Below are positions 40,746 to 52,598 of a stretch of DNA of 64,000 nucleotides, one piece after another. Position 1 is the first letter of the stretch. Every line of letters starts with the position of its first letter. The position numbers and the translations under genes were made by a program. The notes below the pieces were generated by a model. It was given only the letters and a program-made list of their open reading frames with translations, was not told the DNA's origin and searched no databases. The DNA is taken from assembly GCF_002863005.1 (NCBI RefSeq), contig NZ_PKDG01000013.1, forward strand, positions 1 through 64,000, read 5' to 3'. The DNA comes from Pseudoxanthomonas sp. GTDB lineage: Bacteria; Pseudomonadota; Gammaproteobacteria; Xanthomonadales; Xanthomonadaceae.

Positions 40746-41493
40746 ATGAAGCCTCTGCTCCGCTGCCTGCCGCTCGCGCTGGCGGCCTTCGCCCTGCACG
40801 CGCAAGCGCAATCGATCTCGCCGGCCTACGATGCGTTCCGGAAAAAGGAAACGCCGCCGCCTGCACCCGCCCAGCCCGTGACGCCGACCACCCCGGCGCC
40901 TGCCACGCCCGTGGTGCCCGCAGCACCGCCTCCGGCGCCTGCCCATGCCGCGCCCGCACCGTACGCGCGCACCCGCGCCTGTCCGCGAGGAGCGGGACAA
41001 CGGCGGGTTCTTCATCGGCGCCCAGGCGGGCCAGGGATGGATCTACGAGGATGTCGAGCAGGATGCGCTGGCGATGAGCGCGGGCTACCGCTGGCAGGCA
41101 GGTCCCTGGACCCAGGTAGGCGTCGAGCTGTCGGCGGGCCGCCTGGACGAAACCACCGACGGCGGTTGGCGCTACCCGAAGGCCACGTACAAGGCGCTGG
41201 GCGCCAACGCCCGCATGAGCTTCGGCGACAGCCCGTGGTTCATGATGGTCCGGGGCGGCTATTTCGATGCGGAACAGGACGTTCCGGGCGGCGGTGACTT
41301 CTCCACCGATGGCGGCTATGCCGGCCTGGCGGTGGGCGTGGACATCAACCGCCACCTCAACCTGACGCTGGGCTACACCGCGTTCGTCTACGCGGACGAC
41401 TACTACGACAGCGACTGCGACGAGGACTACACCTACTACTGCGACTTCAACCGCGCCGACACGGTGACGTTGGGCGTCGAAGCGCGGTTCTGA
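40746..41493 (+). pseudogene. Outer-membrane beta-barrel protein gene with a frameshift
   Basis: The first frame encodes a signal peptide ([20 protein letters not shown], then AQS) and a Pro/Ala-rich spacer to about 40985. The barrel ([20 protein letters not shown], down to ADTVTLGVEARF with the terminal aromatic Phe) continues in another frame, +1 relative to the first. The change falls in GC-repeat DNA (TACGCGCGCACCCGCGCC, ~40965-40982). Neither half alone would give an exported barrel. It is either a true frameshift or phase switch, or a sequencing error. A GGGGAAA ribosome site precedes the ATG. Confidence 0.7.
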
Positions 41494-41514
41494 TCCGGAA
41501 ACAGAAAACAGAAA

Positions 41515-41541
41515 CGGGAGCCGGCAGGCTCCCGTTTTTTT
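41515..41541. terminator. Rho-independent terminator, bidirectional
   Basis: An 8-bp stem CGGGAGCC-ggca-GGCTCCCG is followed by TTTTTTT on the plus strand. It ends the outer-membrane protein gene and, read the other way, the GNAT gene, whose stop codon lies in the T run. Confidence 0.85.
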
Positions 41542-42001
41542 ATGCCCCGACGGATGTCTCCAGCTGCCGCACGTAGACATGCTGCGTCTTGGCAAGCGCG
41601 AAGCCAGCGGACGGATAGAACGCATGCGACTCCGGGCGCAGGATGTTCGAGCGGACGAAGACATCCTTGCCGCCCTGACGTCGTATCCACTCGCAGGCCG
41701 CGTCCACCAGCCGTCGTGCCAGTCCTGAACGCCTCACCTGCGTGTCCACGATCAGCGCCGTGATTTCTGCGCGCATGCCGAACTCGATCATCAGGCGCCA
41801 CTCCGCCGCCACCATGCCGTGCAGGCGACGGTCGTTGTCCGGCGATGCAGCGACCCTCACGGCATGTGTCGGCGATGCCAGCAGGCTGTCCAGTCGCTTC
41901 GCCATGGCAGCGACGTCGACCGGATAAGCGAGCAGCGTGCACAGGCGTGCCAGTTCGGCCGCATCGTCATGCCGCGCATCGCGGATGACGACAGAGATCA
42001 T
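41540..42001 (-). CDS. GNAT-family N-acetyltransferase
   Basis: 153 residues with the GNAT core: ISVVIRDARHDDAAELARLC at the start, ITALIVDTQVRRSGLARRLV (acetyl-CoA loop R-x-x-G-x-A) and the closing AFYPSAGFALAKTQHVYVR. The substrate is unknown. The ATG at 42001 is one base from the hemB stop, so it is probably co-transcribed with and coupled to hemB. Confidence 0.88.
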   Translation of the reverse strand: MISVVIRDARHDDAAELARLCTLLAYPVDVAAMAKRLDSLLASPTHAVRVAASPDNDRRLHGMVAAEWRLMIEFGMRAEITALIVDTQVRRSGLARRLVDAACEWIRRQGGKDVFVRSNILRPESHAFYPSAGFALAKTQHVYVRQLETSVGA

Positions 42002-42002
42002 G

Positions 42003-43338
<1,336 letters not shown>

Positions 43339-43410
43339 CGCACATGCTCCCCGACACGGCGCGCGACGTGGCGCCTCATGGACCCACTATGCGGACGGGC
43401 AACGACGGCT

Positions 43411-44430
43411 TCAACCCGTCACGCCATGCATGCCTTCGATCTCGACCAGCAGTTCCCGCCGGCAGACGTCGGCGTGCAGCATCAGCCACGGCACGCGCGT
43501 ACCGAGGCGAGCTTCCAGCTGGGCGGCCACCGCCTCGGCGTCGCCGGCATCGCTCACGTAGACCTTCAGCCGCGAACTCGCATCCATGTGCGCCGGCAGT
43601 GACGGCGCATGCTCGCGCGCCGCACCGAGCAGGCTGTCGAGGTTGGTCAGGGTTTCATCCAGTTGCGCGCGCAGGGAATCGGCATGCTGCGAGGCGTGGC
43701 CGACGATGCTGGCCGTACCCGACAGCAGCAGAGGCACGCGCGGCGACGGTGGCAGCAGCGCACGCGCGAAGGTTGGCGATTGCGGGCCGTATTCCCGCGG
43801 ATAGCGATACGCGCTGACCTGCCGGGGATTTTCCAGCGGCAGGCCGGGCTCGCGCGCCGCCAGCCAGTAGACCTGCAGGACGCGCCGGCCATCGCGGCTG
43901 CCGATCGCGGTCGCCGCTGGCAGCACGCGCGTGTCGACCTCGCCCAGGCCCTGCACGCGGCCGACGCAGAACTGCCGGTAGCGCTCGGCATCGCCGTCGC
44001 CGTCGGTGATGGCGTCGAAGTAGTTCCAGATGCGCAGCAGGTGCGGATAGCCGCTCTGGCGCCAGAACGCCGCTATCGCCGCATAGGCATGGGCGCTGGC
44101 CTGCAGGATGCCGCCCGCAGGCTCTTCCCACTCCACCGCGCCGAACATCAGGGTTCCATCGTGGCTGTAGCGCACCGCGCCGTCCCGGCCCGTGGCCACG
44201 GGTCCGGCCGCGCGCCACACCTCGAAGGGCGCGGCGGCTTCGCGCAGCGGCGACAGCGGCACGCGCAGGTAACGGGGATCGTCGATAGCCGACGTCATCG
44301 GCGCCAGGGCGCCGAAACCGAACACGGCGAGCGTTTCCTGCAGGCCCAGCAATGCATGGGGTGTCGGCGCGTGGATGTAGTCGACGGCCAACCGCTGCGG
44401 CGCGGAGGGACGGTCGGGAGCGGAGCTCAT
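43411..44430 (-). CDS. xanB2: XanB2-type chorismatase (3-/4-hydroxybenzoate synthase)
   Basis: 339 residues of the chorismatase (FkbO/Hyg5/XanB2) family with a RidA-like double fold. The conserved pieces are ERYRQFCVGRVQGLGEVDTR near residue 150, the substrate-site segment NPRQVSAYRYPREYGPQSPT with FARAL, and a terminal WLMLHADVCRRELLVEIEG. In xanthomonads XanB2 turns chorismate into 3- and 4-hydroxybenzoate for xanthomonadin pigment and ubiquinone and influences DSF signalling. aroE, further up the same pathway, lies 3 kb away. No pigment cluster is in view. Confidence 0.82.
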   Translation of the reverse strand: MSSAPDRPSAPQRLAVDYIHAPTPHALLGLQETLAVFGFGALAPMTSAIDDPRYLRVPLSPLREAAAPFEVWRAAGPVATGRDGAVRYSHDGTLMFGAVEWEEPAGGILQASAHAYAAIAAFWRQSGYPHLLRIWNYFDAITDGDGDAERYRQFCVGRVQGLGEVDTRVLPAATAIGSRDGRRVLQVYWLAAREPGLPLENPRQVSAYRYPREYGPQSPTFARALLPPSPRVPLLLSGTASIVGHASQHADSLRAQLDETLTNLDSLLGAAREHAPSLPAHMDASSRLKVYVSDAGDAEAVAAQLEARLGTRVPWLMLHADVCRRELLVEIEGMHGVTG

Positions 44431-44561
44431 CGTGCGGGAAACAGGGGCATGTCGGGGCGAAATGATAACCCGCCCATCCCGTCACGCCCGGCAGGCGCAG
44501 GCTGTGCCAACATTCAGGGCATGCGGCGGAAGATCGCCGGGGTTCCCAGGGAGAAGCCGTC

Positions 44562-45023
44562 ATGACGTTCCGCACCATCCCCGTCGTGTTCGCCATGCTG
44601 CTGGCCGCCGGGTGCGCCAGCAGTTCCAAGGTCATGCTGGGGCAGGCACGCCCTGCCATCGATCCGTCGCAGGTCCAGGTTTACCGCACGGCACCGGCCG
44701 GCGCACTGGAGATCGCGCAGCTGGAATCGAAGAGCGCGGTCGGTTTCGGTACCCAGGGCCAGACCGACGCCGCCGTGGCGCGCCTCAAGCGCGAAGCCGC
44801 CGCCCTCGGCGCCAACGGTGTGGTGCTGATCGGCGTGGGCTCGAGTGGCTCGCCGGTCGGCATGTCGGTGGGCGCCGGCAGTTACGGCCGCCACTCCGGC
44901 GGCGGCGTCAGCATGGGCATTCCCACCACGCAGAAACAGGCCGCGGGCGTCGCGATCTACGTGCCGCCGGGGACGCCGGTGGATGCGTCGATCGTGGTGC
45001 CGGAGCCGGCGGCGAAGCGCTAG
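44562..45023 (+). CDS. Lipoprotein
   Basis: 153 residues starting MTFRTIPVVFAMLLAAGCAS (lipobox LAAGC, Cys18). The mature part has VYRTAPAGALEIAQLESKSA, an Ala-rich helix (VARLKREAAALGANGVVLIG) and a Gly/Ser-rich stretch, the outline of YbjQ/DUF4156-like lipoproteins that help shape the envelope. The family call is tentative. GGGAGAAG 7 nt upstream supports the start. Confidence 0.75.
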   Translation: MTFRTIPVVFAMLLAAGCASSSKVMLGQARPAIDPSQVQVYRTAPAGALEIAQLESKSAVGFGTQGQTDAAVARLKREAAALGANGVVLIGVGSSGSPVGMSVGAGSYGRHSGGGVSMGIPTTQKQAAGVAIYVPPGTPVDASIVVPEPAAKR

Positions 45024-45044
45024 TCGGAGCCAGAACGCCCGAAC

Positions 45045-45070
45045 GAAGGCGGCGGACGGCCGCCTTCTTC
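45045..45070. terminator. Terminator between convergent genes
   Basis: A 9-bp stem GAAGGCGGC with GCCGCCTTC and a 5-nt loop, followed by TTCATTTC. It serves the lipoprotein gene on the left and perhaps the convergent Coa1-like gene. Confidence 0.6.
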
Positions 45071-45080
45071 ATTTCAGGGA

Positions 45081-45512
45081 TCAGGGCGACGTGGCCGACT
45101 CGCCCTCCAGCACGATCCGCTCGCCGCCGTCCACGTTCACTGCCAGCGTCTCGTAGCGCCATTCGCCTGCGCGTTTTTCGGCCACCACGTATAGCGTGCC
45201 ATCCGCGCGCGGGCCGTCGAGGGGAATCGCTAGGTCGGCGTCACCGCTGGCTCCGCTGGTGCTGATGTTTCCCTGCACGAACCAGCCCGCATGGATCGGC
45301 TCGCCGAGCGCAGCGATGACGGCAGGATCAGACTGTGCCCGCGCGAGCGCATGCTGATAGGCGCCCGAGGACTTGATCGCTCCCAGCAGCAGCGCCACGC
45401 CGCCGAGGACGACCGCGACAAACAGCGCCAGCAGCAGCGCGCCTAGCACGGGCACGCACCATTTCCAGTTGCGTTGCCACCAGCCGGGCTGGGCGGGGAC
45501 GGGCGTCGACAT
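45081..45512 (-). CDS. Coa1-family membrane protein
   Basis: 143 residues: a Trp-rich N-terminus (QPGWWQRNWKWCVPVLGALL) with one membrane helix, then a domain of the cytochrome-oxidase assembly factor Coa1 type (SGAYQHALARAQSDPAVIAA, LGEPIHAGWFVQGNIS, DLAIPLDGPRADGTLYVVAE). Bacterial Coa1 homologues exist in many Proteobacteria; their link to oxidase assembly is inferred from mitochondria. No oxidase genes are near. It lies 25 bp after the S9 peptidase gene on the same strand. Confidence 0.8.
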   Translation of the reverse strand: MSTPVPAQPGWWQRNWKWCVPVLGALLLALFVAVVLGGVALLLGAIKSSGAYQHALARAQSDPAVIAALGEPIHAGWFVQGNISTSGASGDADLAIPLDGPRADGTLYVVAEKRAGEWRYETLAVNVDGGERIVLEGESATSP

Positions 45513-45537
45513 CGCAGTGCTCCTGGGGTGAGTGGAA

Positions 45538-47799
<2,262 letters not shown>

Positions 47800-47817
47800 T
47801 TATTGCACCCGCGAACC

Positions 47818-47883
47818 GTAGCGTGCGCCATGCGCACGACCTCTGGATCCGGCACCGCGCATCGTGCGCACGGCGCACGCTAC
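47818..47883. repeat. Inverted pair of GTAG-type REP sequences
   Basis: GTAGCGTGCGCC and on to TGCGCACGA (47818-47839) pairs with its complement at 47862-47883 with one mismatch. GTAG-headed REPs of this type are known in Stenotrophomonas and Xanthomonas. The first bases of the second unit (read on the minus strand) form the TAG stop codon of the glutathione transferase gene. Confidence 0.75.
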
Positions 47884-48581
47884 CTTCCGAACAGGTGCTT
47901 GCGCTCCTCGTCGATCAGCGGCTTGCCCGCATCGGGATTCACCTGCGTCTTCAGCGCGTACGCGCGCTGCACGGCAGGGCGCGCGGCGATCTCCGCATGC
48001 CAGCGCTGCAGGGTGGGATAGGGCGACATATCCAACGGCGCCTTGTCGTAAGCGTTGATCCACGGATGGATCGCCATGTCGGCGATGCTGTAATCCTCGC
48101 CGGCCACGTACGCATGCTTCGCCAACTGCGTGTCCAGCACGCCGAGCAAACGCTGCACTTCGCGGGTGTAGCGGTCGATGGCGTAGGGAATCTTTTCGGG
48201 CGCATACACCGTGAAGTGGCCGTACTGCCCGCTCATCGGCCCCAGGCCGCCCATCTGCCACATCAACCACTGGTTCACCGCCACCTTCTGCCGCGTGTTG
48301 CTGCCGAAGAAGCGGTTGGTCTTGTTGGCCAGGTACACCAGGATGGCACCGGACTCGAACACGCTGATCGGCTCGCCACCGTCGGCCGGCGCATGGTCGA
48401 TGATCGCCGGCATCTTGTTGTTGGGAGAGAAGGCGAGGTATTCGGGCTTGAACTGGTCGCCCTTGCCGATGTTCACCGGCACGATGCGATAGTCCAGCTT
48501 CGCGCCGGCCTCGGCCAGCTCTTCCAGCAGCAGCGTGATCTTGTGGCCGTTCGGGGTAGGCCAGTAGTACAGGTCGATCAT
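47880..48581 (-). CDS. Nu-class glutathione transferase (YfcG-like disulfide-bond oxidoreductase)
   Basis: 233 residues: a thioredoxin-like N-domain starting MIDLYYWPTPNGHKITLLLE (Thr-Pro-Asn-Gly-x-Lys motif of the Nu class), LAFSPNNKMPAIID (cis-Pro), FESGAILVYLANKT (Glu-Ser glutathione contact), then a helical C-domain (ADMAIHPWINAYDK). YfcG-type enzymes reduce disulfides with glutathione disulfide bound. The TAG stop comes from a REP unit that abuts the gene. Confidence 0.9.
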   Translation of the reverse strand: MIDLYYWPTPNGHKITLLLEELAEAGAKLDYRIVPVNIGKGDQFKPEYLAFSPNNKMPAIIDHAPADGGEPISVFESGAILVYLANKTNRFFGSNTRQKVAVNQWLMWQMGGLGPMSGQYGHFTVYAPEKIPYAIDRYTREVQRLLGVLDTQLAKHAYVAGEDYSIADMAIHPWINAYDKAPLDMSPYPTLQRWHAEIAARPAVQRAYALKTQVNPDAGKPLIDEERKHLFGR

Positions 48582-48689
48582 GGCGGGGTCCGCGGGGTGG
48601 GGAGGCCTCCGAGTCTAGACCGGCCTGCAGACTTGGCAGCGTCAAATCCGGCCGCTACCCTGCCGCATCCTTGGAAAGTACTGTTCCCC

Positions 48690-49310
48690 ATGACGCTCCC
48701 GGCCAGTCCCCGCCCCAGTTTCCTGCCCAACCTGATCTTCGCGTCGCGATGGCTGCAGCTTCCTCTGTACTTGGGCCTGATCATTGCCCAGTGCGTCTAC
48801 GTTTTCCTGTTCGGCAAGGAGTTGTGGCATCTGATCCACCGCGCGCCGGGGCTTGGCGAGCAGGAAATCATGCTGATCGTGCTGGGCCTGATCGACGTGG
48901 TGATGATCTCCAACCTGCTGGTCATGGTGATCGTCGGCGGTTACGAGACGTTCGTCTCGCGTCTGCGCCTGGAGGGTCATCCGGACCAGCCCGAGTGGCT
49001 CAGCCACGTCAATGCGTCGGTGCTGAAGGTGAAGCTGGCGATGGCGATCATCGGCATCTCCTCGATCCACCTGCTCAAGACCTTCATCGCTGCTGGCGCC
49101 CTGACCGGGCTGCCGTTCTGCAAACCCGAGCAACTGGCCCAAATGAAGGCCGAGATGGCCATCACCAGTACGCAGTGCACACAGCTGACCCCGGACGGGG
49201 TGCTCTGGCAAACCATCATCCATTGCGTCTTCATCCTGTCGGCGATCGGCATCGCATGGACGGACAAGCTCATGAATGGCGGTGCTCCTTCCAGGCACGC
49301 CGCGCATTGA
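48690..49310 (+). CDS. YqhA/UPF0114 membrane protein
   Basis: 206 residues with four membrane segments. The UPF0114 pattern is clear: NLIFASRWLQLPLYLGLIIA, then IMLIVLGLIDVVMISNLLVM, GGYETFVSRLRLEGHPDQPE and LKVKLAMAIIGISSIHLLKT. The function is unknown. The next gene's start overlaps its last 35 bp. A TACTGT hexamer ends 5 nt before the ATG; no ribosome site is seen. Confidence 0.9.
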   Translation: MTLPASPRPSFLPNLIFASRWLQLPLYLGLIIAQCVYVFLFGKELWHLIHRAPGLGEQEIMLIVLGLIDVVMISNLLVMVIVGGYETFVSRLRLEGHPDQPEWLSHVNASVLKVKLAMAIIGISSIHLLKTFIAAGALTGLPFCKPEQLAQMKAEMAITSTQCTQLTPDGVLWQTIIHCVFILSAIGIAWTDKLMNGGAPSRHAAH

Positions 49311-49815
49311 TGCCTTGGTGGCCGGGCTCCTGATCCGCGACGCGACCGAGGCCGACTACGACGCCATCGTCGCGCTGAATGTCGCCGAGGTCCGTCACAC
49401 CAGCGCCATGGATGTGGACAGGTTGCGCCACCTGGCGTCCCTGTCCGACTGTCTCCGCGTAGCGACGCTCGACGGCCGCGTGGTCGCCTTCCTGCTGGCA
49501 ATGCGTGCCGGTGCGGATTACCGCAACGACAACTTCGGGTGGTTCGCCGGACGCTATCCGGATTTCCTCTACGTCGACCGCATCGTGGTGGATGCGGCCG
49601 CGCAGGGGCACGGCCTGGGGTCGCGGCTCTATGCCGACCTGTTCGCCTTCGCCCGTGAACGCGGCATCCCGCGCGTCACCTGCGAGTTCAACGTGGTGCC
49701 GCCGAACGAGCCTTCGCGTCTGTTCCATGCGCGCCACGGCTTCGTCGAAGCCGGTCGCCAGTGGCTGGACAACGGTCGCAAGCAGGTCTCCATGCAGGTC
49801 GCCGAACTGGCCTGA
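49276..49815 (+). CDS. GNAT-family acetyltransferase
   Basis: 179 residues with a GNAT fold: LLIRDATEADYDAIVALNVA, FLYVDRIVVDAAAQGHGLGS (acetyl-CoA loop Q-G-x-G-x-G) and NEPSRLFHARHGFVEAGRQW at the end. The ATG at 49276 overlaps yqhA; a GTG at about 49319 would give a start nearer the conserved region. The substrate is unknown. Confidence 0.85.
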   Translation: MAVLLPGTPRIDALVAGLLIRDATEADYDAIVALNVAEVRHTSAMDVDRLRHLASLSDCLRVATLDGRVVAFLLAMRAGADYRNDNFGWFAGRYPDFLYVDRIVVDAAAQGHGLGSRLYADLFAFARERGIPRVTCEFNVVPPNEPSRLFHARHGFVEAGRQWLDNGRKQVSMQVAELA

Positions 49816-49863
49816 ACGCCTTCGTCTCAGGGTTTGGGCCGCCGCAGGCCGTAAAATGCGCGG

Positions 49864-52065
49864 ATGGATGTTTCCCACCTGCTCGAAGACCTGAATCCCG
49901 CCCAGCGCGACGCCGTTTCCGCCGAACCCGGGCATTACCTGGTCCTGGCCGGCGCCGGCTCCGGCAAGACCCGCGTGCTGACCCACCGCATCGCCTGGCT
50001 CAATGAAGTCCATGGCGTGCCCACGCACGGGATCCTCGCGGTCACCTTCACCAACAAGGCTGCGGGGGAGATGCGCGCGCGCGCCGACGTGCAGCTGCGC
50101 AATGGCAGCCGGGGCATGTGGATCGGCACCTTCCACGGTCTCGCGCATCGCCTGCTGCGGTTGCACTGGCAGGAAGCGAAGCTGCCGGAGACCTTCCAGG
50201 TACTGGACAGCGACGATCAGCAGCGCCTGGTCAAGCGGGTCGTCCAGGCGATGGAGCTGGACGAAGGCAAGTATCCGCCCAAGCAGATCACCTGGTGGAT
50301 CAACGAGCAGAAGGACGAAGGCCGCCGGCCAGAACACATCCAGCCGGCGCCGAACGACGACTGGCTGGATGTGCGCCGGCAGGTCTATGCCGGCTACCAG
50401 GAACGCTGCGACCGCGCCGGCCTGGTCGACTTCGCCGAACTGCTGCTGCGTGCGCACGAGCTGCTGCGCGATACGCCGGCATTGCTGGCGCATTACCGCA
50501 CGCGCTTCCGGCAGATCCTGGTGGACGAATTCCAGGACACCAACGCCATCCAGTATGCGTTCGTCCGCGTGCTCGCCGGCGATACGGGGCACGTGTTCGT
50601 GGTCGGCGACGATGACCAGAGCATCTACGGGTGGCGCGGCGCGAAAGTCGAGAACATGCAGCAGTTCCTGCGCGACTATCCTTCTGCCCGGACCATCCGG
50701 CTGGAACAGAACTACCGCTCCAGCGCGAACATCCTGGGCGCCGCCAATGCGGTGATTGCGCACAATCCGGGCCGCATCGGCAAGCAGTTGTGGACCGACA
50801 CCGGCGACGGCGAGCCGATCGACCTGTACGCCGCCTACAACGAGATGGACGAAGCCCGCTTCGTGGTCGAGCGCATCCGCCAATGGGTGCGCGACGGCGG
50901 CAGCCTCGGCGATGCCGCCATCCTCTATCGCAGCAATGCGCAATCGCGTGCCTTCGAAGAAGCGCTGCTGTCCGAACAGGTGCCGTATCGCGTATATGGC
51001 GGCATGCGCTTCTTCGAGCGCGCCGAAATCAAGGACGCGCTCGCCTACCTGCGCCTGATGGCCAACCGTGCCGACGACGCGGCGTTCGAGCGCGTGGTGA
51101 ATACGCCGACGCGCGGCATCGGCGAGCGCACGCTGGACGAGGTTCGCCGTCTGGCACGCGGCGCCCGCGTGTCGCTGTGGGGCGCGGCGGTGCTCGCGGC
51201 CCAGGGCAGCGACCTCGCCGGCCGCGCACGCAACGCGCTGGCGGCGTTCGCGTCGCTGGTCGACCAGCTGGCCGAGGAAACCGCCGAGATGACGCTGGCC
51301 GAGCGCGTCGACCACGTGCTTGCGCGCTCCGGCCTGCGCGAGCACTGGGCACGCGAAAGCCGCGGCGGCCTCGATTCCGAATCGCGTACCGAGAACCTCG
51401 ACGAACTGGTGTCGGTCGCCTCCCGCTTCGTGCGCCGCGAGGACGTCGCCGTCGAGGAAGACGTGCAGGAGGGCATGAGCGAACTGGTCGCCTTCCTGTC
51501 CTATGCCGCGCTGGAGGCCGGCGAGGGCCAGGTGGACGCCGGTGAGGACGGCGTGCAGTTGATGACGCTGCACTCGGCCAAGGGCCTGGAGTTCCCGCTG
51601 GTGTTCCTGGCAGGGCTGGAAGAGGGCCTGTTCCCCAGCAACCGTTCGCTGGACGAAAGCGGGCGGCTGGAAGAAGAGCGGCGGCTTGCCTACGTGGGCA
51701 TCACCCGCGCACGCCAGAAGCTGGTGCTGAGCTATGCCGAAGCGCGTCGCCTGCACGGGCAGGACATGTACGGCATCCCGTCGCGTTTCCTGCGCGAAAT
51801 CCCCGCGAGCCTGTTGAACGAAGTCCGCCCGCGCGTGCAGGTCAGCCGTGCCGCCCCGGGTTTTGCTTCACGGCCGGTGGCCGGCCACGCGTCCATCGAG
51901 TCGCCTTCCATGAAGCTCGGGCAGATGGTGACGCACGCCAAGTTCGGTCAGGGCGTGGTTACCGATTACGAGGGCAGCGGGGCGCATACGCTGGTACACG
52001 TGAACTTCGCCGAGGTCGGTCCCAAGGTGCTGGTGCTCGCCTACGCCAACCTGCAGGCGGTCTAG
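49864..52065 (+). CDS. uvrD: DNA helicase II
   Basis: 733 residues of superfamily 1A: Q motif LNPAQRDAV, Walker A LAGAGSGKTR (Lys35), motif II VDEFQDT (residues 220-226), QSIYGWRGA (III), LEQNYRSS (IV), TLHSAKGLEFPLVFLAGLEE (V) and EERRLAYVGITRARQKL (VI). It ends with a Tudor-like C-terminal domain (GQMVTHAKFGQGVVTDYEGS), which UvrD uses to reach RNA polymerase. It works in nucleotide-excision and mismatch repair. TAAAAT at 49852-49857 is six bases before the ATG with no ribosome site: probably leaderless. Confidence 0.96.
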   Translation: MDVSHLLEDLNPAQRDAVSAEPGHYLVLAGAGSGKTRVLTHRIAWLNEVHGVPTHGILAVTFTNKAAGEMRARADVQLRNGSRGMWIGTFHGLAHRLLRLHWQEAKLPETFQVLDSDDQQRLVKRVVQAMELDEGKYPPKQITWWINEQKDEGRRPEHIQPAPNDDWLDVRRQVYAGYQERCDRAGLVDFAELLLRAHELLRDTPALLAHYRTRFRQILVDEFQDTNAIQYAFVRVLAGDTGHVFVVGDDDQSIYGWRGAKVENMQQFLRDYPSARTIRLEQNYRSSANILGAANAVIAHNPGRIGKQLWTDTGDGEPIDLYAAYNEMDEARFVVERIRQWVRDGGSLGDAAILYRSNAQSRAFEEALLSEQVPYRVYGGMRFFERAEIKDALAYLRLMANRADDAAFERVVNTPTRGIGERTLDEVRRLARGARVSLWGAAVLAAQGSDLAGRARNALAAFASLVDQLAEETAEMTLAERVDHVLARSGLREHWARESRGGLDSESRTENLDELVSVASRFVRREDVAVEEDVQEGMSELVAFLSYAALEAGEGQVDAGEDGVQLMTLHSAKGLEFPLVFLAGLEEGLFPSNRSLDESGRLEEERRLAYVGITRARQKLVLSYAEARRLHGQDMYGIPSRFLREIPASLLNEVRPRVQVSRAAPGFASRPVAGHASIESPSMKLGQMVTHAKFGQGVVTDYEGSGAHTLVHVNFAEVGPKVLVLAYANLQAV

Positions 52066-52069
52066 GCGA

Positions 52070-52111
52070 TTGATCCAGATCACGGCGCGTGGCGCCGGCA
52101 GGGCTTCTAAT
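52070..52111 (+). promoter_or_regulatory. FNR/Anr-type class II promoter of the usp gene
   Basis: TTGATccagATCAC (52070-52083) matches the FNR/Anr palindrome TTGAT-N4-ATCAA at 9 of 10 positions. A -10 element TCTAAT stands at 52106-52111. The predicted start at about 52118 puts the box centre at -41.5, the classic activating position. This implies induction at low oxygen. Confidence 0.65.
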
Positions 52112-52143
52112 GGCCGCACTCCATCACCTCGAGGTGCGGCCAT
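52109..52143 (+). promoter_or_regulatory. Hairpin over the usp ribosome-binding site
   Basis: GGCCGCAC and GTGCGGCC form an 8-bp stem, with an inner CCTCGAGG palindrome, immediately before the ATG. The GAGG ribosome site lies within it, so translation may depend on melting of this structure. Part of the left arm may lie upstream of the transcription start (~52118), which would weaken the hairpin in the mRNA. Confidence 0.35.
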
Positions 52144-52588
52144 GTACCGGCATATCCTGATCGCGACCGACGGTTCCGAGCTGGCAGGCAAGGGCGTGCA
52201 GCATGGCCTTGCCCTGGCCTTGCAGCTGCAGGCCAGGGCGACGGTCCTCACGGTGAGCGAACCCATCAGCACCGGCTTCGATGATGCGCTGGGCTGGAGC
52301 GCGGTGGCGACTTCGCTGCCGGACTTCCAGAAAGCGCGCGAGGAGGCCGCCCGCAAGGTCCTCGATGGCGTCACCGCGCAGGCGCAGGCGGCCGGCGTCG
52401 ACCCGCACCTGCTGCACGTGGCCGACCGCTATGCGGCCGAGGCCATCGTGGACACCGCCGAACGCGAAGGCTGCGACCTGATCGTCATGGCTTCGCATGG
52501 GCGCCGCGCGCTGGGCCGCCTGCTGCTGGGCAGCCAGACCAGCGAGGTGCTGGCCCGCTGCGGCGTGCCGGTGCTCGTCATCCGCTGA
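52142..52588 (+). CDS. Universal stress protein, UspA family
   Basis: 148 residues of one Usp domain: MYRHILIATDGSELAGKGVQ at the start, and the nucleotide-binding motif G-x2-G-x8-G-S (SHGRRALGRLLLGSQTSEVL) that marks ATP-binding members, ending CGVPVLVIR. Single-domain Usps with Anr-controlled promoters support survival without oxygen in Pseudomonas. The FNR-type box upstream fits that. Confidence 0.93.
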   Translation: MYRHILIATDGSELAGKGVQHGLALALQLQARATVLTVSEPISTGFDDALGWSAVATSLPDFQKAREEAARKVLDGVTAQAQAAGVDPHLLHVADRYAAEAIVDTAEREGCDLIVMASHGRRALGRLLLGSQTSEVLARCGVPVLVIR

Positions 52589-52598
52589 ACGCGGCGGC

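Noticed and set aside
39453-41297. A long plus-strand frame across aroE into the outer-membrane protein gene
   Set aside because: Only its part from 40746 is gene-like; the rest is antisense to aroE and its coupled gene.
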